From: Platanthera guangdongensis
Taxonomy: Eukaryota; Streptophyta; Magnoliopsida; Asparagales; Orchidaceae
Assembly (NCBI GenBank): GCA_039583875.1
Contig: CM077159.1
Span: 5,211,371 to 5,275,370, forward strand
Reading direction: 5' to 3'
DNA: 64,000 bases
Part shown: positions 33,466 to 44,072 of the stretch, one piece after another
Numbering within the stretch: position 1 is the stretch's first letter
Layout of the letters: each line of letters opens with the position of its first letter
The notes under the pieces: generated by a model
Seen by the model: only the letters and a program-made list of their open reading frames with translations
What the model was told of the DNA's origin: nothing
Databases searched by the model: none
Translations under genes and position numbers: made by a program

Positions 33466-34331
33466 TCAAGAACTTCTGGGATTGTCTGGTGAAGCCAGCA
33501 AAATCTTCATCAGAACATTGACAGTTTGATGTGCTTTTCTCTTATCTTTCAGAATCAGATTCAGCATCTCTCCATGGTGGAGAGGGAGACTTCTGCTTTT
33601 GCTGGAGACTTCAGCTTTGAATGCTACAGATTTGTCTCTTACCTGAGACTTGTTGTGGTTCTCCTCTTCTTTCCTAGCAGCCAATTGCATCTCATATGAC
33701 AGCAGCTTCCCAAATAGGGTTTGAGGAACAGTGTCACCCAACTTTGTCACTTCTCTGATGACACGGATCTTTGTGTCTCACTCTCTAGAGAGAGATCTAA
33801 GAATTTGTCATTCAGTTCATAGTGACTGAATACCCTTCCATAAGTCTTCAGTTCATTGACAATCCTAAAGAACTTTTCATAACAGATGGTTATGTTGTCC
33901 CTTTTGGATTGCCTGAAAGCCTTATAATCTTGGTTGAGCATGGACTTCCTATCATCTCTAACTTCATATGTCCCCTCCATGTAGATCACAAGTGTTTCCC
34001 ACATTTCATTTGTTGTTGTGCAATGTATCAGGTTCTGAAGTGTAGAGTCATCAACAGCACTCATAATTATATTTTTTGCCATCTTGTCTATTGAGGCTAG
34101 GGCCAACTCATCCTTGATCATCACATCATATGTCTTGGGGGTCTTGACATTTGCATCCAGTGCAGAGACCTTCATTGGGATGAATGGTCCCTCTTCAACT
34201 GTAGTATACATACTAAGGTCAGCAGCTTCCATGAACAGCCTCACCATTGCTTTCCAGATGCCAAAATCTTCCTTCCTACAGATTGGAAGTCTCACAACAC
34301 TCAGCTCCCTATTGGTCATTCCAGAACTCAT
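33466..34331 (-). pseudogene. E5 gag capsid
   Basis: It starts MSSGMTNRELSVVRLPICRK at 34331, 80 bp after the primer site. LASIDKMAKNIIMSAVDDST, TTTNEMWETLVIYMEGTYEV and FRQSKRDNITICYEKFF are the copia capsid (UBN2-type) motifs. It continues in a second frame at 33750 (MTKLGDTVPQTLFGKLLSYE). One frameshift separates the halves. Confidence 0.88.
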
Positions 34332-34397
34332 AGAGACAGACTTCTAGCTAACCTTAGAGATCTACTCAGACTGTTAAGTCTTTAAAGAGTAACCTCC

Positions 34398-34410
34398 CTC
34401 TGATACAACT
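34398..34410 (-). promoter_or_regulatory. E5 primer-binding site, diverged
   Basis: On the minus strand AGTTGTATCAGAG borders the 5' LTR; it differs by one base from TGGTATCAGAG of initiator tRNA-Met sites. Confidence 0.8.
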
Positions 34411-36752
34411 TGAAAGTCTTGTTTTCAAGACTAGCTAAACACCTAGAGGGGGGTAAATAGGTTTTTGTCTCTATTTAAATTTTTTTACTTGATAGCAGAT
34501 TTCTGTGTTGAGTGATTAGGTTAGTTTTTAGCTTTCAAGATCAATCACAGACGACACAGCAATTTTATAGTGGTTCCCCAATCTTGGGTACATCCACTGA
34601 CCCTCTGCGACTATCTAACAGTGTGTTAGACTCGGCTCTCCCTCCAGAACTCAGCTCCTTAAGAGCTTACAGCACAGACCCCGCAGGGCCACACAGGTCA
34701 CACAGACCTGCAATTTATGCACTAAGCCAAACTCAGGTCACAAAGACCTTTCACCCGGCACTAAGCCAAACACAGGTCACAAAGACCTTAGCTTTTATAA
34801 TACAGGCTTACAACTACAGACTCACAAAGAATCTTTACAGAAGAAATAGAAGTTGGTTTGATTAGACACCAGAGTAAGATCTCTAAGTCTACTTCTTCCT
34901 GGGCTGAGCAGATATCAGCCCAAGTTTTTGTTGTTGAACACTATGAAGTAGGCAGTAGCAACTTTCTTCAAACAGCTTTCTTTTCTCTGCAGAGCTTGTA
35001 GATCTGTTTTCTCAGAATCGCTTCCGAACATGTTGTTGCAGATGATGATTGCTTCAGCTATCTCTTTCCTCAGCTAGGTTATCTATGCAGAACAACTTCT
35101 TCAGGCTCGACAAAAATGGTGAGGAGGAAGATGAAGTTCGGTCGCATTTTTCGTTTTCAGAAAACCTAGACAAAGAATCGATTCTTTGTTCTGGTTGATT
35201 TGCTTCTTTTTATTCTCTGAAGGCTAATTGAGCAGTGGGCCCACCACTAGGATTGATGGCTGAGATTTAGCCATTTAGCACGTGTTTTCCATTAATTCTT
35301 GATTCAACGACTCTTTGTTGTGTTTGGGCCCCAGCACTTAACGATGAAAATGTTTCTTGGAAAGTGCAGAAGATGATAACAGCTGGCCGTCAGCGCCTCT
35401 GGCACCATCTCCGCAACATTTGAACTTTGGTTGACTTTTGGACTTTGTTGACGTCAGCATAACTCAGCATCTGTGGACTTCAACAAAATTCAAGCATTAG
35501 AAGCAAAGGCGTTGACTGAGTAAGCATCACTCAACGTCACAACACTTAGACAAAATTTTATCTGTCTAGGTGTTGAGCTCGACGAACGCTGAGCTCTGTT
35601 CGACGAACAGCAAGCTCAGTTCGACGAAAGTGTAAATTCAGTTCGACGAATGAGTAAATTCAGTTCGACGAACTCCAGACTCAGTTCGATGAAAGCTAAG
35701 CTCAGTTCGACGAAGCTGAGTTCGACGAAAGCCAAGCTATCTACGAAATTGGACTTAGCCAAATTTTTTGCGTCAAGGCGTTGAGAGCGTTGAGTGAGTT
35801 CGCCTCACTCAACGCTATTTGCCTTAGCAAACATTTCTGCGTCAAGGCGTTCAGAGCGTTGAGTGAGCTCGCATCACTCAACGCTATTTGCCTTAGCCAG
35901 ATTCTCTGTGCCTTGGCGTTGAGAGAGTAAGCTCCACTCAACGCAAAACAAGTTAACTGAACTTCTCTGTTATCTAGCGTTGAATGAGTAAGCTACACTT
36001 AACGACTGTGGACTTGGCTACATTTTCAGCTTATTTTTGTAGGCATTGACTGTCTCAGCCTGACTCACAGCTTTTTGATGTATGACGTTGAGTGAGTAGA
36101 CTACGCTCAACGCCTGTGAACTTAGCCGCATTTTCAGCTTATTTCTCTAGGCTTTAAACTGACTCAGCCTAACTCACAGCCTTTTTGTTGTATGGCGTTG
36201 AGAGAGTAGACTACACTCAACGCTTTTGTACTTAGCCAAATTTTTGGCTATCTAACAGTTAGGCTAAGATAGACTCAACGTTATTTGTTATATGCAAGGT
36301 TGTCAGGATCGCGATCCAGATCATAGGATCTTACGATCCAGATTTGTAAATCGATCCTAATTTTGTAAAGCGATCCTCGATCCGACCCTACTATTAGATC
36401 TGATCCTATCTCGAAACGATCTCATCTAGGATCTCGATCCTGAAAACCTTTGTTATATGGCGTTGAGTGAGCTGTCCTCTCTCAACGTCTGTGAACTTAG
36501 GCAAATTTCTAGCTAAATAAGAATGAGTCTTTACCTCTGGCGTTGAGTGAGCTCGCTCCACTCAACGTCTATGGACTTAGCAGATTTTTGTTATGTCCAG
36601 CAACAAACTATTGTCTCCTCTTGTCCAATCAATGTGATATGGACTAACCTGCACTCAACACCTCAAATATACATCAAATATAGTTGATGTGTGTGAGATT
36701 AACCTGTTTGACTTTTCACAAATCAGGGACATTAGGAACAATGAACTCAACA
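34411..36752 (-). repeat. E5 5' LTR
   Basis: 2,342 bp, TGAAAGTC to ACTCAACA on the plus strand. It is longer than the other LTR mainly because of a small insertion at 36295-36448. Otherwise the two LTRs are very similar over their whole length. Confidence 0.9.
36295..36448. mobile_element. Small MITE with GGTTNTCAGGATCG ends
   Basis: About 154 bp inserted in the E5 right LTR. The ends are inverted: AAGGTTGTCAGGATCGCGAT against GGTTTTCAGGATCGAGAT. TGTTATATG (9 bp) stands on both sides, which fits a Mutator-like element. It is rich in GATC words. It is absent from the other E5 LTR and from the tandem copy at 37007-37924. Confidence 0.72.
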
Positions 36753-37006
36753 GTTCGTGAAGGAAGTCCTCTTCGAATTAGGGTTTTTCCCTAGCCGAGC
36801 GCCGCCAAGTCTCCGTCTCCGCGTGGAATCTCTTCTCCCCTCACTTTTGAGGAAGGTAAATCTCTTAGCCGTCTTTTATTCAATTTTTGTAGCGAATAAT
36901 TGTCTGTTAGCATAGTGATTAATTTACTATGTCGCCTTCATCGTTCTTGTACAGGTTCAAAACAGGATTTCTGATCTTGCTTGTGCCGCTCAGCCGCATC
37001 CGTCAG

Positions 37007-37924
37007 ACTCAGTTTGACGAAAGCTAAGCTTAGTTCGACGAAGCTGAGTTCGACGAAGCTGAGTTCGACGAAAGCCAAGCTATCCACGAAATTGTACTTA
37101 GCCAAATTTTATGCGTCAAGGCGTTGAGAGCGTTGAGTAAGCTTGCCTCACTCAACGTTATTTGTCTTAGCAAACATTTCTGCGTCAAGGCGTTGAGAGC
37201 GTTGAGTGAGCTCGACTGACTCAACGCTATTTGCCTTAGCCAGATTTTGTGTCTTGGCGTTGAGAGAGTAAGCTCAACTCAACGTCAAACTACTTAACAG
37301 AACTTCTCTATTATCTGGCGTTGAGTGAGTAAGCTACACACAACGCCTGTGGACTTGGCCACATTTTCAGCCTATTCTCTAGGCATTGACTGTCTCAGTC
37401 TGACTCACAGTTTTTGTTGTATGCGTTGAGTGAGTAGACTACACTCAACGCCTGCGGACCTAGCCGCATCTTCAGCCTATTTATCTACGCTTTGACTGAC
37501 TCAGCCAGACTCACAGCCTTTTTGTTGTATGTCATTGAGTGAGTAGACTACACTCAATACTTTTCTACTTAGCCAAATTTTTATCTATCTAAGAATTAGG
37601 CTAAGATAGACTCAACGCTATTTGTTATATGGCGTTGAGTGGGCTGTCCTCACTCAACGCTTGTGGACTTAGGCAAATTTCTAACTAGACTATAATGAGT
37701 CCTTACCTCTGGAGTTGAGTGAGCTTGTTGCACTCAACGCCTGTGGACTTAGCAGATTTTTGCTATGTCCAACAACTAATTATTGTCTCCTCTTGTCCAA
37801 TCAATGTGATATGGACTAACCTGCACTCAACACCTCAAATATACATCAAATACAGTTGATGTGTGTGACATTTACCAGTTTGACTTCTCACAAATCAGGG
37901 ACATTGGGAACATTGGACCCAACA
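37007..37924 (-). repeat. Duplicated E5 LTR fragment
   Basis: Matches the E5 right LTR from about 35680 to its end, without the MITE, and is followed by another copy of the H segment that follows E5. It starts at a CAGACTCAG microhomology. Together with 36753-37006 it shows a tandem duplication of about 1.17 kb. Confidence 0.85.
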
Positions 37925-38331
37925 GTTCGTGAAGGAAGTCCTCTCCGAATTAGGGTTTTACCCTAACCGAGCGCCGCCAAGTCTCCGTCTCCGCGGAGAA
38001 TCTCTTCTCCCCTCACTCTTGAGGGAGGTAAATCTCTTAGCCGCCTTTGATTCAATTTTTGTAGCGAATAATTGTTTGTTAGCGTAGTGATTAATTTACT
38101 ATGTCCCCTTTATCATCCTTGTACAGGTTCAAATTAGGATTTCTGATCTTGCTTGTGCCGCTCAGCCGCATCCGTCAGATTCAGCCTCTTTCAGGCATGT
38201 AGAGATCTTTCTCTCTTGCAAATATTGAATTTCAATTACTTGCTCTGTTCTTATGATTATATGAATTCACCCATGTCTGTTTGTGATGTCATATGAATTG
38301 AAGTATCGAATGTCTAATCCGGCAAGTTAAT

Positions 38332-39557
38332 TGTTGAAACCGAAATTCGGTTCCACCTAGAGTTTGGACTTAGGGGTGCAGCTCACACCTACTTCTCTCA
38401 AGTCGTCCCTTGGTGAGAGACCTGAATTTGGAAAATGACCCTTGCCTCTAGCATGGAGGTCCCACCTCACACCCGAAAGACCTTTGAGATTTCCCCCTAA
38501 CTAGCTAATGCTGAGCTAGGTGCTTTGGAGGATGAAGGAAGAAGATGAAGATTGGTGAAAAACGGATCCCTCTCCAAAGCACCCCAAGGGTTTATTTATA
38601 GATTTTTGGGGATGATCTGTCAATAACGTAATTCCGCTGTTCAAAAATTACTGAAATATCCTGCGCTGGTCTGCCAACAGCCAAACTCCGCAGTTCTAAA
38701 CAGATATTCGCAGCCCACCAGGGGCAAAATAGCAGACCCTTGAACCAGGCGAGACCCTCAAGCCGGGCGAGACCCTCAAGCCGGGCAAGACTCTCAAGCC
38801 GGGCGAGACCCTCCAGCCGGGTGAGAACCCTCCAGGCGGGCGAAAACCATCCAGCCGGGCGAGAACCCTCCAGCTGGGCGAGAACCCTCCAGTCGGGCGA
38901 GAACCCTCAAGCCGGGCGAGCTGGGAGGGTGTCGGCCTCCCGCCGCACCCGCCTCCTTGAAAACTTGAGCTGGGGTGGGTGTCGGCCTCCCACCGCACCC
39001 GCCCCATGAAATACGACCGGGGCTCGTGCCGGTCTCCCTCCGCACTCGCCCCCCAAGATGAGGTCGGGGCGGGTGTCGGCCTCCGGCCGCACTAGCCCCG
39101 TGAAGAGGCCAGCGCGGGTGCCGACCTCCTGCCGCACCCGCCCCCTGGAATAGGATCGGGGCGAGTGTCGGCCTCCCACCGCACTCGCGCCCCAATCTAA
39201 GGTCGGGGCGGGTGTCGGCCTCCCGCCGCACCCGCCCCACGGGAATGGGGCCGGGGTGAGTGAGGGTCTCCCGCCGTACTCGCCCCCTGAAGAGGTCGGG
39301 GCGGGTGTCGGCCTCCCGCCGCACCCGCCCCCAAAAATGGGGTCGGGGCGAGTGCCGGCCTCCCGCTGCACTCGCCCCCTGAAGAGTACACCAAGCACTA
39401 GCAAGCTAGGCAAATCTTTCGTTCCCCTACTAGAATATCATGTAAATCAACAATAAATTTGACTCCAATAGTGCAAAAACTACCTAAAAGCTTACAAATG
39501 TGTAGCAAGTTTTACGCCTTACTTGGGGGCTTCATTCCGCGAATACGGGGTTGTACA
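38332..39557 (-). repeat. E6 3' LTR
   Basis: 1,226 bp. Contains a 20-bp tandem array (about 38745-38925, unit GCCGGGCGAGAACCCTCCAG) and a hairpin minisatellite (about 38925-39385). A minus-strand poly(A)-like AATAAA is not obvious. Confidence 0.85.
38925..39385. repeat. GC-rich hairpin minisatellite in E6 left LTR
   Basis: Ten units of about 46 bp, each with arms such as GGGGCGGGTG/CACCCGCCCC or GGGGCGAGTG/CACTCGCCCC around TCGGCCTCCCGCCG. From the fifth unit on the two arm types alternate strictly. The 65- to 176-codon frames here are artefacts of this array. Confidence 0.88.
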
Positions 39558-39950
39558 CAATCCCCGCTCTTTTCGAGCGAATTTCACGCTCGGAAAGAAA
39601 TATTCAACTCAAAGTATTCGCTAATTGTAGCACTCTTGGAGCCGAAAATACTTGGCATCTGCAAGGGGTCAACCTGTCATGCCATCTAACGGGAGCCTGC
39701 GTGGCGAGATCCCCTCCAGGTAGAATTAACTTAATCTCCCTGATGGGTCAACCTGCCATGTCAGCTAATGGGAGCATGGGTGGCGAGACCCCCTCGGGGT
39801 TGGTTCATTCTCTCCACCAAGCCACATTCGACTCATCCAGCTATTGAGAGCCTGGATGAGGAGATCCTCTCGGGGTTGGAACCTTCTCTCCACCGAGGCA
39901 AATTCGACTCATCCAGCTAGTGAGAACGAGGCGACGCGAGACACGGTGTA
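39558..39950. repeat. E6 3' untranslated region with about 75-bp repeats
   Basis: Three imperfect units share CATCCAGCTA, GGGAG, CGAGA and CCTCTCGGGGTTGG words (about 39675-39930). Tandem repeats between pol and the 3' LTR are common in TAT-lineage elements. Confidence 0.55.
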
Positions 39951-41366
39951 AGAGCTCCAAGGCGCGGAGCTGAGCTTGGGTCGTCTTCAGGACAAGGTCT
40001 CGCGAAGAGTCCTTGTCGAAAGGATCTGTCCCAGGACCGCCGTAGAGGCCGTAGCCGAGGGAAAAGGTGTGGCTGGTGGGAGAGTCCTGCTCCAACAATG
40101 AGGGAAGGAGGGTGGACACCGACACCCGGTTCGTGTCCTTTTCCCACAGAAGGACTGGGTCGCCGGCAGCATCATTCACCACGGGCCCCATGTTGTAGTT
40201 TTGATGCAAGGAGGGGGTTGGGAGGCTGGAGGAGCCAGCTTCGCGAGATGGAAGCTCAGCGGATTGAGCCGAAGTGTTGGCGGGTCGGTCGAATAGTGTC
40301 GTCTCGCGAGACGGGCAGACGGCGAGAGGGCTTGTGGTTGAGGCGATTGTGGATCTTCTACAGAGATGGGGCTCAGGGTTCCCGACATCTCTTTCCTCTT
40401 TTTTCGAGCTATCTCCTATTTCCCTTTCGGGATCGTCACAACCTTTTTTATTTTCTTATTGGGGCTGTGCCGAGGAGCAGCGGCATCATCCCCAGGTCTC
40501 TTCTTGGGGGCGGGGGCCAGCGACTCTTTTGCCGAATCGACCGCCATGCTGGCGAGCACGATACCTTTTGACGGCCCAGCGCTGCTCAAGTAAGGGGGAT
40601 GGGCTGGAATATTCCTCTCTCCTGAACGAGTAAATGGTTAGACACAATAAAATGAGGGAATGATAAACATAAGGCTAACAAAGCGCGAGTGTACCTTCGC
40701 CGGGAAATACAGGGAGGAGCGAGTCGAGGTCTCGCCTCAAGAAGTTGACCTCAAAATTTTTCCCCGCGAAGAACTCGCAGAGGTGTTTATCCGCGCCTCC
40801 GACCTTAGGAATCGCGTAGTATATTTCGGCGAGCGACACTGGGGCGAGTGGAACGCCTCCCAGATTCCCGTGGATGAAGACGAAGCAGGTGAGCCTGTGA
40901 TGATTCTTGTTGGGGGTCTCACACACATTCAGACCTTGTCCAGTGAAGTACGAGACGCCGTCGTGGTTGGCGTGGTAGATGAATAGCTTGGGAAGACGTT
41001 GAAGCTGAACTCGATGCGCTCGCGGCGCATGTAGCTGGCGAAGGCAACTAACACCGAGATGGCGTTCGGGTTTAGTTGCGCGGGGACGGCTCCAAAGTAT
41101 TTTAAAACCTGTTTAACCTCTGGCCAGAGGGGAAGCCTCAGCCCCGACTCGAAGTGCGAGATGGGGAAGGCGAGTTCGCTGGGGTAGAATGTATTGATCG
41201 GCTGGCCGACCTTCGGAGGCCACACCTCAAACCCTTCCACCAGAAAATCGTGGGTGAAGCGGCTGTAGTCCTCCTCAAAGATCTTGCCGGGAGGAAAGTC
41301 ATGGTCGGCAAATCTTTTGCCGCAATGACTGTGTCCCTCACCCTCTTCAGTCTTCTTCTTTCCCAT
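39841..41366 (-). pseudogene. PF04195-type open frame (putative gypsy-type transposon protein)
   Basis: ATG at 41366 opens MGKKKTEEGEGHSHCGKRF. The core ISHFESGLRLPLWPEVKQVL, YFGAVPAQLNPNAISVLVAF and ASYMRRERIEFSFNVF fits Pfam PF04195, seen in additional ORFs of plant TAT elements. After a frame break at 40929, CFVFIHGNLGGVPLAPV continues to about 40675. An interruption like an intron follows, then ALSPSARL and a Leu-rich end near 39841. Function is unknown. It runs opposite to the adjacent E7 3' LTR and purine tract, so in E7 terms it is an antisense gene. A TATA box is 145 bp upstream. Confidence 0.7.
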
Positions 41367-41510
41367 GGCAGGCGAGACGATGAGAGCGAGAGGAGGTGGG
41401 GAAGGAGTGGCGAGAGTAAGCCACGAGAGAAAGGAGACGAGAAGTCTGGATCTAAGACGCAGCAGGAGCGGGGCAGCGCAGGTGTAAATCCTTTCGGTGT
41501 AGGGAGGAGA

Positions 41511-41518
41511 TATTTATA
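41511..41518 (-). promoter_or_regulatory. TATA box of the PF04195-type gene
   Basis: TATAAATA on the minus strand, followed by a C/T-rich leader (41370-41480) and then the ATG at 41366. Confidence 0.6.
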
Positions 41519-41880
41519 GCGGATGGTGAAAGTGAAAAAATGGGCGGGAAAAATGTGAAGGGAGAAGTCGAAGAGATTGGCCGACGGTTCATTTTCTCTC
41601 TCTCTCTCTCTTAGCCTCAAAGTGCGGCGCCCCGTGGGGATTTTTCTAATGAGTCAAAATAAAAGACATCAATTAACGCAGCTATAATGAGGGATCGCAG
41701 CATGAAAGAAGTCAACAGAATAACATTATTAACTGTCTCATTCCGCACGAGGCGAACAACATGTCCGCAAGGTTTAAGTAGCAAGTTATAATTAAACAGA
41801 CGAGACGACAAATTAATAGAAACAGCGGAATTACAAGATATAATTAAATAAGCGAGACGATTAAACAGGCGAGACGGGGT
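41519..41880. other. Spacer between two minus-strand frames
   Basis: A CT microsatellite at about 41592-41613 and AT-rich sequence with ACGAGACGA words; no frame of note. Probably the 3' region of the unit at 41881-42922. Confidence 0.5.
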
Positions 41881-42922
41881 AGGGGATCTTCAGTTCTTGT
41901 GCCACTTCCAACGACCACCGCGAGACCCCGCACATGGGGGTCGACCAGGGACATGAAAGGCGCGAGCAGCTTCAAGACCGCGGCGCGAGAGACGAAGGTG
42001 ATGGCCGACCTCGCTTATGATGGTCTGGGGGTCGGTCTCATCTATTTCAACCACAGCATCGATCTCGGAGGAGAGGCGAGCGCATTAAATTTCTAGCCAG
42101 TCGATGCGCCTGTCGGTGGCCTGCTTGTCCCGCTCCATCTCGCGGATAATGTGTGTATACTTTCGGAGCATCTCGGTCGTCCTGCGCTTCATCTCCAGCG
42201 GATCCATGGGATCGCCCAGATAGTCTTCAATCTCGTCTGGGTGAGGGAGAGGCGAGAAGGCGGGCGGCCCAGAGAAGACCTCAGCTGCCGAGTCGATATG
42301 GATTCCAACACAGGAAAAGTCGGATATCATAATGAAGGGTGTTCTCGCAAGAAGGCTTGGAGGTCGCAAGCTGTACAGATAGAAGGTCTAGTCCAGTGGT
42401 CTCGAATACACCAGGCAGGGGAATGAAGATCTATAGGAAGCGAGAAGGCAAAGTTAGTTCATTTACCCGGGTTGCGAGAGGTCCCCGCAAATCTCGAGAG
42501 GTCGTCATTCTTCACAACGGGTGGAGTGGATCGCTGAGGCGAATCGGAGTTTTGATAATGTTTGTCGGTAACATCAGGTGGATTTGCAGGATGGGGGGAA
42601 TGGGCGAGGTTTCCCTGAAAAAACATGAAGTCAATAGGCGAGATGATGAAAGAAAAAGGAAAAGATAGAGGCGAGAGGAGGAGTCAAGAATCACTTGTCT
42701 CTCCCCAGAGGACGCGGGAGGAGGTGCATTGACTTCCAAGGATGCAGGAGTAGTCACGTCGGCCGAGAAGGGGGGGACAGCGGTTTTTACCTTCTTCAGG
42801 TGAGACGGCGATGGTAGAGGAGCAGGGGTGCGAACCAAGACGGGAGCCAGAGCAGCCACGTTAGCCTTGTTTTGTTTGCAAACCATCGCGAGACGTTCGC
42901 GGAAACTTTGACTATGAGACAT
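41881..42922 (-). pseudogene. Second minus-strand gene-like unit (coiled-coil product)
   Basis: ATG at 42922 opens MSHSQSFRERLAMVCKQNKA and a Pro/Ala-rich stretch. A block with NLAHSPHPANPPDVTDKHYQ ends at a possible donor (CCGGGTAAATG, near 42463). A further block (42085-42369) contains FSPLPHPDEIEDYLGDPMDP and a heptad-like MLRKYTHIIREMERDKQATD. It goes on with EIDAVVEIDETDPQTIISEV to a stop near 41890. No domain name can be given. It may be spliced. It lies between the PF04195-type gene and the E7 3' LTR. Confidence 0.5.
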
Positions 42923-42942
42923 GGCGAAGGTAGAAGAGATGA

Positions 42943-42964
42943 GCGGGGGGGGGGGGGGGGGGGG
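42943..42964. repeat. G homopolymer
   Basis: About 21 G in a row between the TATA box and the ATG of the unit at 42922. Confidence 0.85.
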
Positions 42965-42993
42965 GCAATCTCCACAAAGGGGTAAGTGTCGCA

Positions 42994-43001
42994 TATTTAT
43001 A
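42994..43001 (-). promoter_or_regulatory. TATA box of the second minus-strand unit
   Basis: TATAAATA on the minus strand, 72 bp upstream of the ATG at 42922. Confidence 0.58.
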
Positions 43002-43114
43002 GGCCCCAGAGGAGGGCACCGCAAAAGATTCTCTCATAAATGAATTTCAACGCCGCGAGCCTCAGTTGGACATTCTTTCCGAGCTTGAGGCAAACTCGAA
43101 AAGAGAGGGGATTA

Positions 43115-43846
43115 TGTACAACCTCGGGCTCGCAGAAGCAACTCGAGGAGAAGGGTCTGAGTTAGGGGCGAGAGGACTGCATAGGCGAGTAGGCCCATAG
43201 GGTCAACTCGTCGGTACTTTAAAAGGCAAAACATTGTGGGCGAGACGGGAGCAGCGGAGCAGGCGAGACGGTCCTCGCGGCGCGTGCTGGCCTTTTGTGG
43301 CGAGACGCCTCTCGCGGGGTGGGGGACTCGCGAGACGAACAGATAGGCTCGTCCCGCCCGCCGTTTGTTTTCTCACTCGCCATATAAGAAAAAGGTGTCT
43401 TTACTTTCTTACCCCCAAGAGGGGATTTTACTTTTTTACCCCAGATAATTTTACCCTTTTTGCCCTCTGTGGTCTGCGTATAACCCTCGAGAACAGCGGA
43501 GTTTGTCTGTTGGCAGACCCAACCCAGAGTATTTTGGTAATTTCAGGTCGGTTCAGTTTGGTTATTGGCAAGTCAAACTCATAGGCCTATAAATAGACTC
43601 ATAAGGTGCCTTGAAAAAGGTTGTTGAATCCTTTCTTCTTTTTCCTCCAATGCAACAAGCTCAGCACTGGCAAGGGAGGGGAAAAACTTCTAATTCTTCC
43701 GGGTAAGAGGTGGGACCTCCAAAGCTGAAGCTCACGGTCTGTTTCTAGTCCCAAGACTCACGTCAAGAGGGAGGTCCGGGAAGAGTAGGTGTGAGCTGCA
43801 ACTCCAGGTCCGAACTCTAGGTGAAGTCGGGTTACTGGCTTCAACA
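43115..43846 (+). repeat. E7: 3' LTR in inverted orientation inside E6
   Basis: TGTACAACC to GGCTTCAACA, the reverse orientation of the E6 LTRs. A plus-strand purine tract GAAAAGAGAGGGGATTA stands directly before it, equal to that of E6. It is 732 bp because it lacks the two minisatellites. No E7 5' LTR was found. E7 is therefore a plus-strand relative of which only the 3' portion remains. Confidence 0.75.
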
Positions 43847-44017
43847 CCTGGGAACTAGATCCTGGGGGGTGGGAGTTGAGCAGTCACTCTGAGTAGCAAT
43901 ATTTCGTAGCATCTCCATGATGCCTTGGATGGATGTCATGAACTCTTCCCTCCCTACAAAGGGTGTTGGGTTGGAGAGCTCGTTGGAGTCATCACCACCT
44001 CCACGATTTCCCGCCAT
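43847..44017 (-). pseudogene. E6 gag N-terminal fragment
   Basis: ATG at 44017 (MAGNRGGGDDSNELSNPTPF) opens about 57 codons that include FMTSIQGIMEMLRN. It starts shortly after the primer-site-like sequence, where gag is expected, and stops at the E7 LTR. Confidence 0.5.
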
Positions 44018-44072
44018 GGAACCTGCTCAGGAACTTCTGTATGAGCTGCGATCCACGCTCACCGCACCAAAA

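Larger units (their letters stand above)
25918..36752 (-). mobile_element. E5: full-length Sirevirus-type Ty1/copia element
   Basis: A 10.8-kb element with LTRs 25918-28111 and 34411-36752 and target duplication GTTCG (25913-25917 and 36753-36757). Right to left it has a primer site, gag with two zinc knuckles and a Ser/Glu-rich domain, protease, integrase, RT and RNase H, then repeated CTCCCCC tracts. Features that fit Sirevirus (SIRE/Maximus) are LTRs over 2 kb, large gag, multiple polypurine tracts and palindrome arrays in the LTR. Domains have only a few stops and frameshifts, so it is among the younger elements here. Confidence 0.9.

Noticed and set aside
38696..39456. Long Gly/Arg/Pro-rich frames on both strands
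   Set aside because: All follow from the 46-bp hairpin minisatellite, which has no stops in several frames. The same holds for 44379-45450.
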